The notes under the pieces are model-generated. The model was not told the origin of the DNA. It searched no databases and worked only from the letters and a program-made list of their open reading frames with translations. The translations under genes and the position numbers were made by a program. A DNA stretch of 64,000 bases. Source: Flavonifractor porci (GTDB taxonomy: Bacteria > Bacillota > Clostridia > Oscillospirales > Oscillospiraceae). Shown here piece by piece: positions 16,622-26,022 of the stretch (positions within the stretch are counted from its first letter, which is position 1; each line of letters starts with the position of its first letter). The stretch spans positions 400,841-464,840 of the forward strand of contig NZ_JBBHLB010000001.1 of NCBI RefSeq assembly GCF_037572415.1. Direction: 5' to 3'.

Positions 16622-17650
16622 TCAATCATCGGTATGCAGCATGGCCTTCCTGCGGAGCTGACCACAGGAGGCGTCGATATCCCCGCCCAGCTTGCGCCGT
16701 ACCGTGGCAGTGACGCCGTGGGACTCCAGGCGCTTCTGGAACTGGGCCACCCGGCGGCTGGGCTTGAGAGGGCTCTCCGCCACATGGTTCAGGGGGATCA
16801 GGTTCACATGGCCCGGGGTGCCCTTCAGGTGACTGGCCAGCAGGTCCGCCTGCCAGTCGGAATCGTTCACCCCGTCCACCATGGCGTACTCATAAGAGAT
16901 CCGCCGTCCGGTCTTTTCAAAATACCGGCGGCAGGTGTCAAAGAGCTTCTCCACGCCCACGCTTCTGTTCACCGGCATCAGCTTGCTGCGGGTCTCGTCG
17001 TCGGGCGCATGGAGAGATACCGATAGGGTTAATTGTAACTGATGCTCGGCCAGTTTGTCAATTTTTTCGACCAGGCCGCAGGTGGACAGGGAGATGTGGC
17101 GCATCCCGATGTTGAGTCCGTCGGGGCTGTTGACCAGGGAGAGAAACCGCAGCACTGTGTCAAAGTTGTCCAGGGGTTCGCCGATGCCCATGAGCACAAT
17201 ATTGCTGATGGTGTGGCCGGAATCGATCTGCGTAAAGAGTACCTGGTCCAGCATTTCAGCAGGGGTCAAGTCTCTCACCTTGCCACCCAGGGTGGAGGCG
17301 CAGAAGGCGCACCCCATGCGGCAGCCCACCTGAGAGGAGATACACACAGTATTCCCATGATGGTAGCGCATCAAAACGGTTTCAATGCAGTTTCCGTCGG
17401 AAAGCCGCCATAAGTATTTGATGGTGCCGTCCAGCGCAGATACCTGCTTGCGCTCCACCTCCGGCGGGCACAGGATACAGCTTGCCTTCAGTTTCTCCCG
17501 CAAAGCCTTGGACAGGTTGGTCATCTCATCGAAGGAGCGCACCCCCCGGTGGAGCCACTGAAAGACCTGCTTGGCCCGGAAGGCGGGCTCCCCCAGTTCC
17601 TTCAAATAGGCGGTCATCTCCGCCAGATCCATGGATTTGATGTCGGTCAT
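16622..17650 (-). CDS. rlmN: 23S rRNA/tRNA adenine C2-methyltransferase RlmN
   Basis: RlmN is a radical-SAM enzyme that methylates A2503 of 23S rRNA and A37 of some tRNAs. The 342-aa sequence has the cluster motif CxxxCxxC in GCRMGCAFCAS. The mechanistic cysteine near the C terminus lies in DASCGQL. The start overlaps rsmB by four bases (ATGA) with GAGGAGGA upstream. An 87-base gap without features separates it from prpC. Confidence 0.96.
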   Translation of the reverse strand: MTDIKSMDLAEMTAYLKELGEPAFRAKQVFQWLHRGVRSFDEMTNLSKALREKLKASCILCPPEVERKQVSALDGTIKYLWRLSDGNCIETVLMRYHHGNTVCISSQVGCRMGCAFCASTLGGKVRDLTPAEMLDQVLFTQIDSGHTISNIVLMGIGEPLDNFDTVLRFLSLVNSPDGLNIGMRHISLSTCGLVEKIDKLAEHQLQLTLSVSLHAPDDETRSKLMPVNRSVGVEKLFDTCRRYFEKTGRRISYEYAMVDGVNDSDWQADLLASHLKGTPGHVNLIPLNHVAESPLKPSRRVAQFQKRLESHGVTATVRRKLGGDIDASCGQLRRKAMLHTDD

Positions 17651-18957
17651 GCCTTCCTCCTCAGCTTGGCAAAGAAAAAGCCGTCGGTGCCGTGGCGGTG
17701 GGGCCAGCAGGTCACCATGCCCTCCCCGGCCCCCTCAAAGTCGCCGGGCACTTCAAAGCCCTCTAATGTAAAGTCTTTATGCCTGTCTAAAAATGCCCGC
17801 ACTACGTCCTCATTCTCCCGCTCCAACAGGGTGCAGGTGGCGTAGAGCAGCGCACCGCCCGGCTTGACGTAGCGGCACACGTTGTCCAGAATGGCCTTCT
17901 GCACCCGGGGCAGTCCCTCCAGAGGCTTGGGGTCCTTATAGCGGATATCCGGCTTCTTGCGGATGATGCCAAGTCCCGAGCAGGGCACATCGGCCAGCAC
18001 CAGGTCAAATCCGTCAAGGAATTCTTCTTTACACTCCCTGCCGTCCAACACCTCCGCCGCAATACAACCCAGGCCTAACCGCTTGGCTCCCGCCCGGATC
18101 AGGTCCACCTTATGTGGGTGGATGTCGCAGGAGACCACCTTTCCCTCACCCCCCATGGCCATGGCGGCGGCAAAGGACTTGCCGCCGGGGGCGGCGCAGG
18201 CGTCCAGCACATCCATCCCTTCTCTGGGCCCGGCGGCCAGTACCGCAAGCTTGGCGGCGGCATCCTGAATGTAAAAGAGCCCCTCCTGGAAGGCGGTCAA
18301 CTCCTCCAGACTGCCGGTATGAGACAGCAGCAGGCAGTCGGGCAGCCAGGGGTGAGGCTGGACCTCCACCCCCTCCGCCCTGAGGGAATCGGTCACTTCT
18401 TCCACCGTGGCCTTGATGGTGTTTACCTGGGCGCAGGTGGGCGGCTCCCCATTGTCGGCGGCCATGAGGGCGGCAGCCTCCTCCCTGCCCAACCGGCGGG
18501 TAAAGAGATCGGCCAGCCACTGGGGATGGCTGTACCGCACCGCCGGGTCCTCCGGCGGCTCCAGGCTGTCCTTCTGCCGCACCAGAGACCGGAGCACACC
18601 GTTCACCAGACCGGCGGACCGGGGGTTCTTGGAGCCCTTCTGGGCCAGATCCACCGCCTCGCTGACAGCGGCATGGTCGGGCACTCTGTCAAGGAAAAGC
18701 AATTGATAAGCCCCAAGCCGCAAACTGTTGCGGACAGCGGGCTCCATCTTCTCCAGGCGTACCGTGGACAACTTGCCCAGGTAGTGGTCCAGCAGCAGCC
18801 TGTTCTGGAGCACGCCGAAGCACAGCCGGGTAGTCAGCGCTGCGTCCCGGCTGTCCAGTCCGGCGGTACGCAGGATTTTCTTCAAAAAGCCGTCCGACCA
18901 GGCGCCCTGCTGTTCGCAGGCCACCAGGGCCCGGAGGGCCGCTTCTCTGGCTGTCAT
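17647..18957 (-). CDS. rsmB: 16S rRNA cytosine(967)-C5-methyltransferase RsmB
   Basis: The 436-aa enzyme has an N-terminal NusB-like RNA-binding domain (1-140) and a C-terminal Rossmann methyltransferase. Visible motifs are CAAPGGKS (SAM), DVPCSGLG (with the release cysteine) and YATCTLLERENE (catalytic cysteine). Its place between the metallopeptidase and rlmN is conserved in Firmicutes. Confidence 0.95.
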   Translation of the reverse strand: MTAREAALRALVACEQQGAWSDGFLKKILRTAGLDSRDAALTTRLCFGVLQNRLLLDHYLGKLSTVRLEKMEPAVRNSLRLGAYQLLFLDRVPDHAAVSEAVDLAQKGSKNPRSAGLVNGVLRSLVRQKDSLEPPEDPAVRYSHPQWLADLFTRRLGREEAAALMAADNGEPPTCAQVNTIKATVEEVTDSLRAEGVEVQPHPWLPDCLLLSHTGSLEELTAFQEGLFYIQDAAAKLAVLAAGPREGMDVLDACAAPGGKSFAAAMAMGGEGKVVSCDIHPHKVDLIRAGAKRLGLGCIAAEVLDGRECKEEFLDGFDLVLADVPCSGLGIIRKKPDIRYKDPKPLEGLPRVQKAILDNVCRYVKPGGALLYATCTLLERENEDVVRAFLDRHKDFTLEGFEVPGDFEGAGEGMVTCWPHRHGTDGFFFAKLRRKA

Positions 18958-18960
18958 ATA

Positions 18961-19659
18961 TCAATCCCTCCGGCGGCTGTTGAAAGCCAGGATATAGCGC
19001 AGCAGCTGGGCAATGGACACCAGCAGAGCGGCCACATAGGTCATGGCGGCGGCGCCCAGCACCTTCTTGGCCCCCCGCAGCTCCTGGTCGTCCAGCATAT
19101 GGGTATCCTGCAAGGATTGGATGGCCCGGCGGGAGGCGTTGAACTCCACGGGCAGAGTGACCACCTGGAAGAAGGTTGCCACAGAGAAAAGCACCACACC
19201 CACGGCAAACAGGGGCCGGGAATACATGGCAAAGCCCAGAATGATGAGCAGGATGGATATCTGGGAACTAAAATTGCACACCGGGATGATGGCCCCTCTC
19301 AGTTTGATGGGACCGTACTCCTGGGCGTACTGAACGGCGTGGCCCGCCTCATGGGCGGCAACCCCCACCGAGGCGATGCTGGTGGAGCCGTACACCGCGT
19401 CGGACAGCCGGATGGTATTGGTCCGGGGGTCGTAGTGGTCAGTGAGCTTACCGGACACCTGGGTGATACGCACCCCGTACACCCCGTGGGCCTTCAGCAC
19501 CTCCTCCGCAGCCTGAGCGCCGGTGAGGCCCCGGCGGCTGGCAATGCGGGAATAGCGGTTGAAGGTCGAGGACACGTTGATCTGGGCCAGCAGGGCGATG
19601 AGCATGGCGGGCACCAAAATGATCCAGTAATAGGTGTCGAAATAGTAGAAAAAGGGCAT
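18961..19659 (-). CDS. Membrane zinc metallopeptidase (YugP family)
   Basis: The 232-aa protein has an N-terminal membrane helix, the zinc-binding motif HEAGHAVQ in the middle, and two or three further hydrophobic helices. This is the YugP-type neutral zinc peptidase; the biological target is unknown. GGAGGTCATT precedes the ATG. In many Clostridia this gene sits between fmt and rsmB, as here. Confidence 0.9.
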   Translation of the reverse strand: MPFFYYFDTYYWIILVPAMLIALLAQINVSSTFNRYSRIASRRGLTGAQAAEEVLKAHGVYGVRITQVSGKLTDHYDPRTNTIRLSDAVYGSTSIASVGVAAHEAGHAVQYAQEYGPIKLRGAIIPVCNFSSQISILLIILGFAMYSRPLFAVGVVLFSVATFFQVVTLPVEFNASRRAIQSLQDTHMLDDQELRGAKKVLGAAAMTYVAALLVSIAQLLRYILAFNSRRRD

Positions 19660-19671
19660 AATGACCTCCAG

Positions 19672-20919
19672 TCACATGACCTGGCCCCCGGTGAGGAACC
19701 AGAACAGATTGAGCAGGAATCCCGCCCCCATGGCGGCGGTGATCGCCGCCGTCAGTTTGGGCCTCCCTTCCGTGAGGGCGGCGGCAAACAGGAAAAAGGG
19801 CAGGGCGCAGGACAGATAGCGTCCGGCGCTGAGCAGCCAGGACAGAGAATAGTTGAGCACCAGGTAGACAAAGCCGTACAGGGTGTACATACCCCGGAAC
19901 TTGTTCCGTGCCCATACCAGCAGGGCAAAGAACACCGGGAAGAGCACAATGGTGGGGATCCAAATCTGGTACCGCACCAGCTCCGCAGGGTAACTCAGGG
20001 CGTTTTGCAGCACATACCACAGGGTATCGGCAATGGGACAGAAGCCCTGACTCCAGTGCTGCTGCATGACTGTAAAGGCAAACGGGTTGCCAGTCACAGA
20101 CCAGTTGAGCGTCAGATAGATCAGGGTACCCACGGCAGGCAGCAGCAGGGCGGGCAGCCTGCGGGCAATGGTTTTCCAATCAAAGCGGCCCATATCTTCC
20201 ACCAGCTCGGCAGCCGCGGCCCCAATGAGCAGGACGCCGTGCATCCGGGTCATAGCGGCCAACAGCCCCCATACCCCCGCCAGCCACCAGCGGTGGCGGC
20301 GGATGTACCACAGCCCCGCGGCGGTGGTGAGCAGGAACAAGCTCTCCGTCATGATGCCGCCGAAGAAGAAGGCGTAGGGATAGACCGACAGAAAGAGCAC
20401 CGTCCGTTTTGCCGCTCCCCTGCCCAGCTCAAAGGCGGCCAGCTTATAGAGTAAGACGCAGCCCGCCCCGTAGCAGACAAAGGAGATCAGCAGTCCCGCC
20501 GCCATAGTATTGCCCGTGATGAGGGAAATCACCCGCATCAGCCAGGGATACAGGGGGAAAAACACCAGAAACAGATGTTTCCCGTCCTCCACATAGCCGG
20601 AATAGCCCAGCTCCGCCAAATTGACGTAGTGCAGGCCGTCCCAGCGCTTCCAGATCCACAGGAAGGCGTCTGGCCCGGAGCCGGGATAAAGCGCGAGACA
20701 GGCCGCCAACCCCACCAGCAGAAAGATCAAAACACGGAATCCAAATGTAACGGCAAAAACCTTTACACATTCTCTGCTGTCAGGCATATAGCCCTTGGCT
20801 GCAAGTCCTTTGGCGGCCAGGGGCACCGGCAGACCGGCAACCCCCAGCCACCGCAGCACCAGGTACAAACCCAGGGCGGCCACCGCGCCGGTGACCACCA
20901 GGGTCCAGATCAGATTCAT
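19672..20919 (-). CDS. Polytopic glycosyltransferase (PIG-V/mannosyltransferase-like)
   Basis: The 415-aa protein has about 10-12 membrane helices and the early loop motif WDGLHYVNLAELGY, typical of GT-C glycosyltransferases related to the GPI mannosyltransferase PIG-V. These use lipid-linked sugars on the outer face of the membrane. The acceptor cannot be named. It overlaps fmt by four bases. It is an insertion into an otherwise standard housekeeping operon, so a role in surface glycans expressed with growth is likely but inferred. Confidence 0.82.
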   Translation of the reverse strand: MNLIWTLVVTGAVAALGLYLVLRWLGVAGLPVPLAAKGLAAKGYMPDSRECVKVFAVTFGFRVLIFLLVGLAACLALYPGSGPDAFLWIWKRWDGLHYVNLAELGYSGYVEDGKHLFLVFFPLYPWLMRVISLITGNTMAAGLLISFVCYGAGCVLLYKLAAFELGRGAAKRTVLFLSVYPYAFFFGGIMTESLFLLTTAAGLWYIRRHRWWLAGVWGLLAAMTRMHGVLLIGAAAAELVEDMGRFDWKTIARRLPALLLPAVGTLIYLTLNWSVTGNPFAFTVMQQHWSQGFCPIADTLWYVLQNALSYPAELVRYQIWIPTIVLFPVFFALLVWARNKFRGMYTLYGFVYLVLNYSLSWLLSAGRYLSCALPFFLFAAALTEGRPKLTAAITAAMGAGFLLNLFWFLTGGQVM

Positions 20920-21866
20920 TTCCCCTGCTCCGGCAGGGACAGCACGGTTCCCACCTCAATGGGATGGCCCCGCAGGTAGTCAGCAGCCTTCATGCGCTTG
21001 CCGCCGTCAGGCTGGATCTCCTCCAGCCGCAGCACGGTGCCCTCCCCGCAGGCCACTGCCAGGCCCTCCTTCCCGGCGGCCAGAACAGTGCCGGGAGCGG
21101 CGTTGGTGTGCTCCTCAGAAACGACAGTTTTAAATACTTTACACCGCTTGTCTCCCAAGGTAGCTACGGCGGCGGGCCAGGGGATCAGGCCCCGGACCTG
21201 ATCGTGGAGCTGACGGGCGGTGCGGCCAAAGTCCATGGGGGACAGCTCCCGGCCCAGCATGGGGGCCAGGGTGGCCTTGTCATGGTCCTGAGGGGTGCGC
21301 TTGGCGGTACCGGCGTCGATCTGGGCCACCGTCTCCACCAGCAGCTGGGCCCCCAGCACGGCCAGCCGGTCGTGGAGGGTCACCACCGTCTCATCGGGGT
21401 CGATGGGGGTGGATGCCTGGGAGATGATATCTCCGGCGTCCAGGTCGTGGGCCATGTGCATGATGGTCACGCCGGTCTCCTTATCCCCGTTGAGCACCGC
21501 CCAGTTGATGGGGGCGGCGCCCCGGTAGTCGGGCAGCAGGGACGAGTGGACGTTGATGCAGCCCTTGGGGGGCGCGGCCAGAATGTCGTCGGGCAGGATA
21601 CGGCCGTAGGCGGCCACCACGATAAGCTCGGGGGCCAGTTCCTGGATCAGGGCCAGGGCGGTACCATCCCGCAGCTTGGTGGGCTGATGCACCGGGATAT
21701 TGTGGGCCAGAGCGCACTCCTTCACCGGCGGAGGCTGGAGCTTCATGCCCCGGTTCTTGGGCTTATCGGGCTGGGTGAACACCCCGCAGATCTGGTGGCC
21801 CGCCTGAATCAGGGCCTCCAGGGAGGGCACCGCGAAATCGGGGGTACCCATAAAGAGGATTCTCAT
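20916..21866 (-). CDS. fmt: Methionyl-tRNA formyltransferase
   Basis: The enzyme formylates initiator Met-tRNA. The 316-aa protein has an N-terminal formyltransferase fold with the catalytic region HSSLLPDYRGAAPINWA (Asn-His-Asp triad area) and a C-terminal OB-fold tRNA-binding domain. It overlaps def by four bases, the common def-fmt pairing. Confidence 0.97.
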   Translation of the reverse strand: MRILFMGTPDFAVPSLEALIQAGHQICGVFTQPDKPKNRGMKLQPPPVKECALAHNIPVHQPTKLRDGTALALIQELAPELIVVAAYGRILPDDILAAPPKGCINVHSSLLPDYRGAAPINWAVLNGDKETGVTIMHMAHDLDAGDIISQASTPIDPDETVVTLHDRLAVLGAQLLVETVAQIDAGTAKRTPQDHDKATLAPMLGRELSPMDFGRTARQLHDQVRGLIPWPAAVATLGDKRCKVFKTVVSEEHTNAAPGTVLAAGKEGLAVACGEGTVLRLEEIQPDGGKRMKAADYLRGHPIEVGTVLSLPEQGK

Positions 21867-22357
21867 GCCTCGTCCTCCTCCGCCATCAGCTCTTCCAGCT
21901 CCTCGCTGGTGTACAGGCGGCCAGCCAGCTCGGTAAACAGGTGGCCGTCCAGGTGGTCCAGTTCGTGGCAGAAGCAGCGGGCCACGATCTCCTCGCCCTC
22001 CACCTCAAAGAAGTTGCCGTTGCGGTCCTGAGCCCGCACCTTGGCCTTCATGGGGCGCTTGACCACGCCCCAGCGGCCGGGGACGGACAGGCAGCCCTCA
22101 AAGCCCTCCTGCTCCCCTTCCCGGGCAATGATCTCCGGGTTGACCAGCTCCAGCATCTGGTCGTTGGCGTCCACCACGATGACCGCCCGGCGGAGGATGC
22201 CCACCTGGGGAGCGGCCAGTCCGGCGCCGTTGGCCTGGGCCAGAGTCTCCTTCATATCGTCCAGCAGGTCGTGGAGTTTTTCATCAAACTGGGTCACGGG
22301 ACGGCAGGCCTTGTGCAGGGCGGGATCGCCGTCGGTGAGAATGGTACGCAGTGCCAT
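21863..22357 (-). CDS. def: Peptide deformylase
   Basis: The enzyme removes the formyl group from new proteins. The 164-aa sequence has all three motifs: GAGLAAPQVG, EGCLSVPG (metal cysteine) and HELDHLDG (metal histidines and catalytic glutamate). It is translationally coupled to fmt. Confidence 0.97.
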   Translation of the reverse strand: MALRTILTDGDPALHKACRPVTQFDEKLHDLLDDMKETLAQANGAGLAAPQVGILRRAVIVVDANDQMLELVNPEIIAREGEQEGFEGCLSVPGRWGVVKRPMKAKVRAQDRNGNFFEVEGEEIVARCFCHELDHLDGHLFTELAGRLYTSEELEELMAEEDEA

Positions 22358-22370
22358 AATGTTCTTCCTC

Positions 22371-24836
22371 CTAATCCAGTGGGTTCACGTCGGCGGTCAC
22401 CGACACCCCTTTGTTTTCTTTATCGGTCTGGGCCGCCCGCAGCAGGGCGGCGATCAGTTCACGCACCGGCTTGGTGTTGGCGCAGGCCATGGTGAGCCGG
22501 TAGCGGTAGCGCTCGTTGATTTTGGCGATAGAGGCCGGGGCGGGGCCCAACAGCTGGACCTCCAAACCCTGATAGGCGGGCAGCCTCATCCATCCCTCCA
22601 GGGTACGCCGCAGCCGCATACAGGTCCGCAGCACTGCCGCCTCCAGCTTGCCGGAGGCGGTGAGCACAAACAGATCCCGAAAGGGCGGGCACCCCCGCAG
22701 CCGCCGCAGGGCGATCTCCTGCTGATAGAAGCCGTCGTAGTCCTGGCGGGCTGCGCAGCGGATCACGTCGTTGTCGGGAGTATAGGTCTGGATGATAGCC
22801 CGTCCCCCCTTCTCGCCCCGGCCCGCTCTTCCCACCACCTGGGTGAGCAGAGAGAAGGTGCGCTCCCCCGCCCGGTAGTCGTCCACATACAGGGACTGGT
22901 CGGCATTGATGACCCCCACCAAGGTCACATTGGGAAAGTCCAGGCCCTTGGCTACCATCTGGGTACCCAGCAGCACCGGGATGTTCTCCCGTTCAAACCG
23001 GGCGAACAGCTTCTCGTGGCTGTGGGTGGCCGAAATAGAGTCGGCGTCCATCCGCAGCACCTCCCGGTCGGGCAGGGCCTCGGTCAGCTCCTCCTCCACC
23101 TTCTGGGTGCCCGCCCCGATGAAGTTCAGGGTACCGCCGCAGGACGGACAGGCGGGGGGCAAAGGCTGGGAGTGGCCGCAGTAGTGGCACATAAGCCGTC
23201 CGTTGGCCGAGTGGTAAGTGAGATGGACGGAGCATCGGGGGCAGGTGGGCACCTCGCCGCACTCCCCGCAGCTCACCATCCGACTGGCTCCCCGGCGGTT
23301 GAGCAGCAGAATGGCCTGCTCCCCCCGCCCAGCGGTATCGGCCAGGGCCTTGGTAAGCACGCCGCTCAGGTCTGTGCCGTTTCCGGAGCGCAGCTCCCCC
23401 TTCATATCCACGATCTCCACCGGGGGCAAAGGCCGCTGATTATACCGCTGCTTCAGGGTAAACAGCTGATAGGCGCCCTGCCGGGCCTGGTACATGGTCT
23501 CGATGGACGGGGTGGCCGAGGCCAGCAGCAGCAGAGCCTTGTGCTGGACACAGCGGAACTTGGCCACGTCCCGGGCGTGGTACTTGGGCACGTTTTCCGA
23601 CTGATAGGTTCCCTCCTGCTCCTCATCCAGCACGATGAGGCCCAGGTCCTTCAGGGGTGCAAAAACAGCGGAGCGGGTACCGATGACCACCCGGGCCTCC
23701 CCCGCCCTGATGCGCTTCCACTCGTCGTACCGCTCCCCCGCTCTCAGAGAGGAGTGCAGCACGGCGATCTGCTCCCCGAAGTGGGAGGAGAACAGACGCA
23801 TCAGCTGGGGGGTCAGGGAGATCTCGGGCACCAGCACCAGAGCGGTGCGGCCCCGCCGCAGGGTCTCATAGATCAATTTCAGATACACCTGAGTCTTGCC
23901 GCTGCCGGTGACGCCGTAGAGCAGAGCGGCGGCAGGCTTATTTCCAGCAGTCAAAGCGTTGAGGCCGTCAAAGGCGGCCTGCTGCTCGCCGTTGAGTACC
24001 GGCTCAGCCAGCTGCTCCACGCCCTCCACCTGCACCCGGCGGTAGACCTCCCGCTTTTCCAGGGTAATGACCCCGCTTTTGGTCAGGGCGCGGAGGGTGG
24101 ACGAGCTGGCCCCGGTAAAGTAGCACAGCTCCTTGGTGGAAGCTTCGCCAATGGCACACAGCAGCTCCACCACCGCGTATTGCAGCGGGGCGGTCCGCCG
24201 CCGTGCGGCAGCCTGATCCAGGGCCTCCTGGGCGGGCATGGCCAGGGACGCCACCTGTTCCGTCTTGTCCCCCACACCCCGGGCGGCGCTGGTCTCCAGG
24301 GTAATGATCCCCTTGTCCCTCAGCAGTTTGAGGGCCGGATTGGGGTCTTTGGTGCCGAAGGCCTCCCGGATGGCGGTCACGTCGGCGCAGCCGCCGTTTG
24401 CAAAGAGCAGCTCCACCACCTGCCGGGCGTGGTCCGACTTGCCGGCCGCCTCAAAGGCCGCCTCCCGGTCCACCCCCTCGGCCACCTTCCACTGGTCCTG
24501 GAGGGCATAGTACAGCCCCGCCGGCAGCATGGCCCGGGCGGCGTCGTACACCGTACAGAACCACCGCTCCCGCATCCACAGGGCCAGCTTGATGGCCTCC
24601 CCGTCCAGCACCGGGCCCTCGTCCAGCACGGTGAGCACCGGCTTTAGGGACACGCCTGCCGGTCCCTGGGCCTCCAGGGTCAGCACGATGCCCTCGGTGC
24701 GGCGGTTGCCGGCGCCAAAGGGCACGATGACCCTCATGCCGGGAGCCAGCCGGGATGCCAGCTCGGCGGGCACGGCGTAGTCGTAGGGCTTGTCGATGGC
24801 GTAGGTGGCGGCCTTGAGGGCGATTTTCGCTACCAT
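22371..24836 (-). CDS. priA: Primosomal helicase PriA
   Basis: PriA restarts stalled replication forks. The 821-aa protein has the 3' DNA-binding and winged-helix regions, a helicase Walker A (GVTGSGKT), a cysteine-rich zinc insert (eight Cys, CGECGEVPTCPRC to CPSCGG) and the C-terminal helicase half. Motif II reads DEEQ rather than the DEEH usual in PriA. The start is ATG 24836, eight bases after GGAGG; the ATG two codons earlier touches the ribosome site. Confidence 0.96.
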   Translation of the reverse strand: MVAKIALKAATYAIDKPYDYAVPAELASRLAPGMRVIVPFGAGNRRTEGIVLTLEAQGPAGVSLKPVLTVLDEGPVLDGEAIKLALWMRERWFCTVYDAARAMLPAGLYYALQDQWKVAEGVDREAAFEAAGKSDHARQVVELLFANGGCADVTAIREAFGTKDPNPALKLLRDKGIITLETSAARGVGDKTEQVASLAMPAQEALDQAAARRRTAPLQYAVVELLCAIGEASTKELCYFTGASSSTLRALTKSGVITLEKREVYRRVQVEGVEQLAEPVLNGEQQAAFDGLNALTAGNKPAAALLYGVTGSGKTQVYLKLIYETLRRGRTALVLVPEISLTPQLMRLFSSHFGEQIAVLHSSLRAGERYDEWKRIRAGEARVVIGTRSAVFAPLKDLGLIVLDEEQEGTYQSENVPKYHARDVAKFRCVQHKALLLLASATPSIETMYQARQGAYQLFTLKQRYNQRPLPPVEIVDMKGELRSGNGTDLSGVLTKALADTAGRGEQAILLLNRRGASRMVSCGECGEVPTCPRCSVHLTYHSANGRLMCHYCGHSQPLPPACPSCGGTLNFIGAGTQKVEEELTEALPDREVLRMDADSISATHSHEKLFARFERENIPVLLGTQMVAKGLDFPNVTLVGVINADQSLYVDDYRAGERTFSLLTQVVGRAGRGEKGGRAIIQTYTPDNDVIRCAARQDYDGFYQQEIALRRLRGCPPFRDLFVLTASGKLEAAVLRTCMRLRRTLEGWMRLPAYQGLEVQLLGPAPASIAKINERYRYRLTMACANTKPVRELIAALLRAAQTDKENKGVSVTADVNPLD

Positions 24837-24874
24837 GTCCATCTCCTCCCCACCATTTGCCCTAATGACAGCCC

Positions 24875-24912
24875 GAGGCAAGCGACAGGCCGGAAAGTCT
24901 GTCGCTTGCCTC
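24875..24912 (-). other. 14-bp hairpin between rpoZ and priA
   Basis: A perfect stem (24875-24888 with 24899-24912) with a 10-base loop lies between rpoZ and priA. There is no T-run, so it is more likely a processing or attenuation site than a full terminator. In B. subtilis coaBC occupies this position. Confidence 0.6.
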
Positions 24913-24926
24913 TCATTCCTCTCATA

Positions 24927-25127
24927 TCAGGCCTCTTCCTGGTCCAGCTCCACCTTACCCTCGGCCACCTCACGGATGGCGATGGTGACGGGCTTATCAT
25001 CCAGAGAGATGCCGGCGTCCTCCGCCTCGGTGGCCACCTGACGGGCCCGCTGGGCCACCACGTTCACCAGCATATAGCGGCTGGGCACCTGCTTGAGCAG
25101 TTGATTCATAGGGGGTTCGAGCATCAT
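24927..25127 (-). CDS. rpoZ: RNA polymerase omega subunit
   Basis: The 66-aa protein matches the omega family: MNQLLKQVPSRYMLVNVVAQRAR is followed by the AIREVAEGKV motif. Omega supports assembly of RNA polymerase. The gene follows gmk by six bases, the conserved gmk-rpoZ order. Confidence 0.94.
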   Translation of the reverse strand: MMLEPPMNQLLKQVPSRYMLVNVVAQRARQVATEAEDAGISLDDKPVTIAIREVAEGKVELDQEEA

Positions 25128-25133
25128 ATTATA

Positions 25134-25742
25134 TCAGACTCCTTCTACCAGATTCATGCGGTTTTTGGTGCGGCATCCCTCGGCGGTGAGGATGGAAATG
25201 ATCTCCCCCGCCGCGTCGGACACCTTGTCGTTGACCACCAGATAGTCATAATTGGGGATCTCCCGGTACTCCTCCCGGGCCTTCTGGAGCCGGCCCTGGA
25301 TGACCTCCTCGCTGTCGGTTGCCCGGCGGTGCAGCCGGCGGGACAGCTCCTCAAAGGAGGGAGGTACGATGAAGATACACACCGCGTCGGGGCACTTGGA
25401 GCGCACCTTGGCGGCACCCTGTACCTCGATGTCCAGCAGCACGTCGATACCGGCGTCCAGCTTCTCCCGGATCACCCGCAGGGAGGTGCCGTAGTAATTA
25501 TGGACATATTCGGCGTATTCCAACAGTTCGTCGTTGGCGATCATCCGCTCAAATTCCTCGCGGGCGACGAAGTTGTAGTTGACTCCGTCCTCCTCGCCCA
25601 CCCGGGGCTGCCGGGTGGTGAAGGACACGGAAAAATGGATGTCTTTGCGTTCGCTGAGCAGCTCGGCGATCACGGTGCTCTTTCCCACCCCCGAGGGGCC
25701 GGAGAGCACGATGAGCGTGCCCCGTTCCTTTTTCTTTCCCAT
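25134..25742 (-). CDS. gmk: Guanylate kinase
   Basis: The enzyme phosphorylates GMP to GDP. The 202-aa sequence has the P-loop GPSGVGKST at the N terminus and the TTRQPRVGE GMP-binding region. The ATG at 25742 overlaps the remA stop (ATGA); a TTG one codon earlier is less likely. Confidence 0.97.
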   Translation of the reverse strand: MGKKKERGTLIVLSGPSGVGKSTVIAELLSERKDIHFSVSFTTRQPRVGEEDGVNYNFVAREEFERMIANDELLEYAEYVHNYYGTSLRVIREKLDAGIDVLLDIEVQGAAKVRSKCPDAVCIFIVPPSFEELSRRLHRRATDSEEVIQGRLQKAREEYREIPNYDYLVVNDKVSDAAGEIISILTAEGCRTKNRMNLVEGV

Positions 25743-26011
25743 CAAGGCGCTTCTTCCTCCTCTGCGGCTTCTGTCTCTTTTCCGCCCAGTCGGCCTGCCA
25801 CCGTCTCCGGCTGGAGGGCCGAGAGCACGATGTGGTCGCTGTCCATGATGAGCACCGCCCGGGTACGCCGTCCATAAGTGGCGTCGATCAGGTTGCCCTT
25901 ATCCCGGGCCTCCTGTACCATACGCTTGATGGGGGCGGATTCCGGACTGACGATGGCGATGAGCCGCCCCGCCGATACCATGTTGCCAAAGCCGATGTTG
26001 ATCAGTTTCAT
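25742..26011 (-). CDS. remA: RemA-family DNA-binding regulator (DUF370)
   Basis: RemA is a small DNA-binding protein that activates matrix and osmoprotection genes in Bacillus. The 89-aa product starts MKLINIGFGNMVSAGRLIAI, the family hallmark. An acidic tail of about 15 residues is extra. Its place between yicC and gmk is conserved. Confidence 0.93.
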   Translation of the reverse strand: MKLINIGFGNMVSAGRLIAIVSPESAPIKRMVQEARDKGNLIDATYGRRTRAVLIMDSDHIVLSALQPETVAGRLGGKETEAAEEEEAP

Positions 26012-26022
26012 GGGGCCGCTCC

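Noticed and set aside
22041..24647. An 868-codon plus-strand frame opposite priA
   Set aside because: Shadow frame without motifs or ribosome site; priA is certain.
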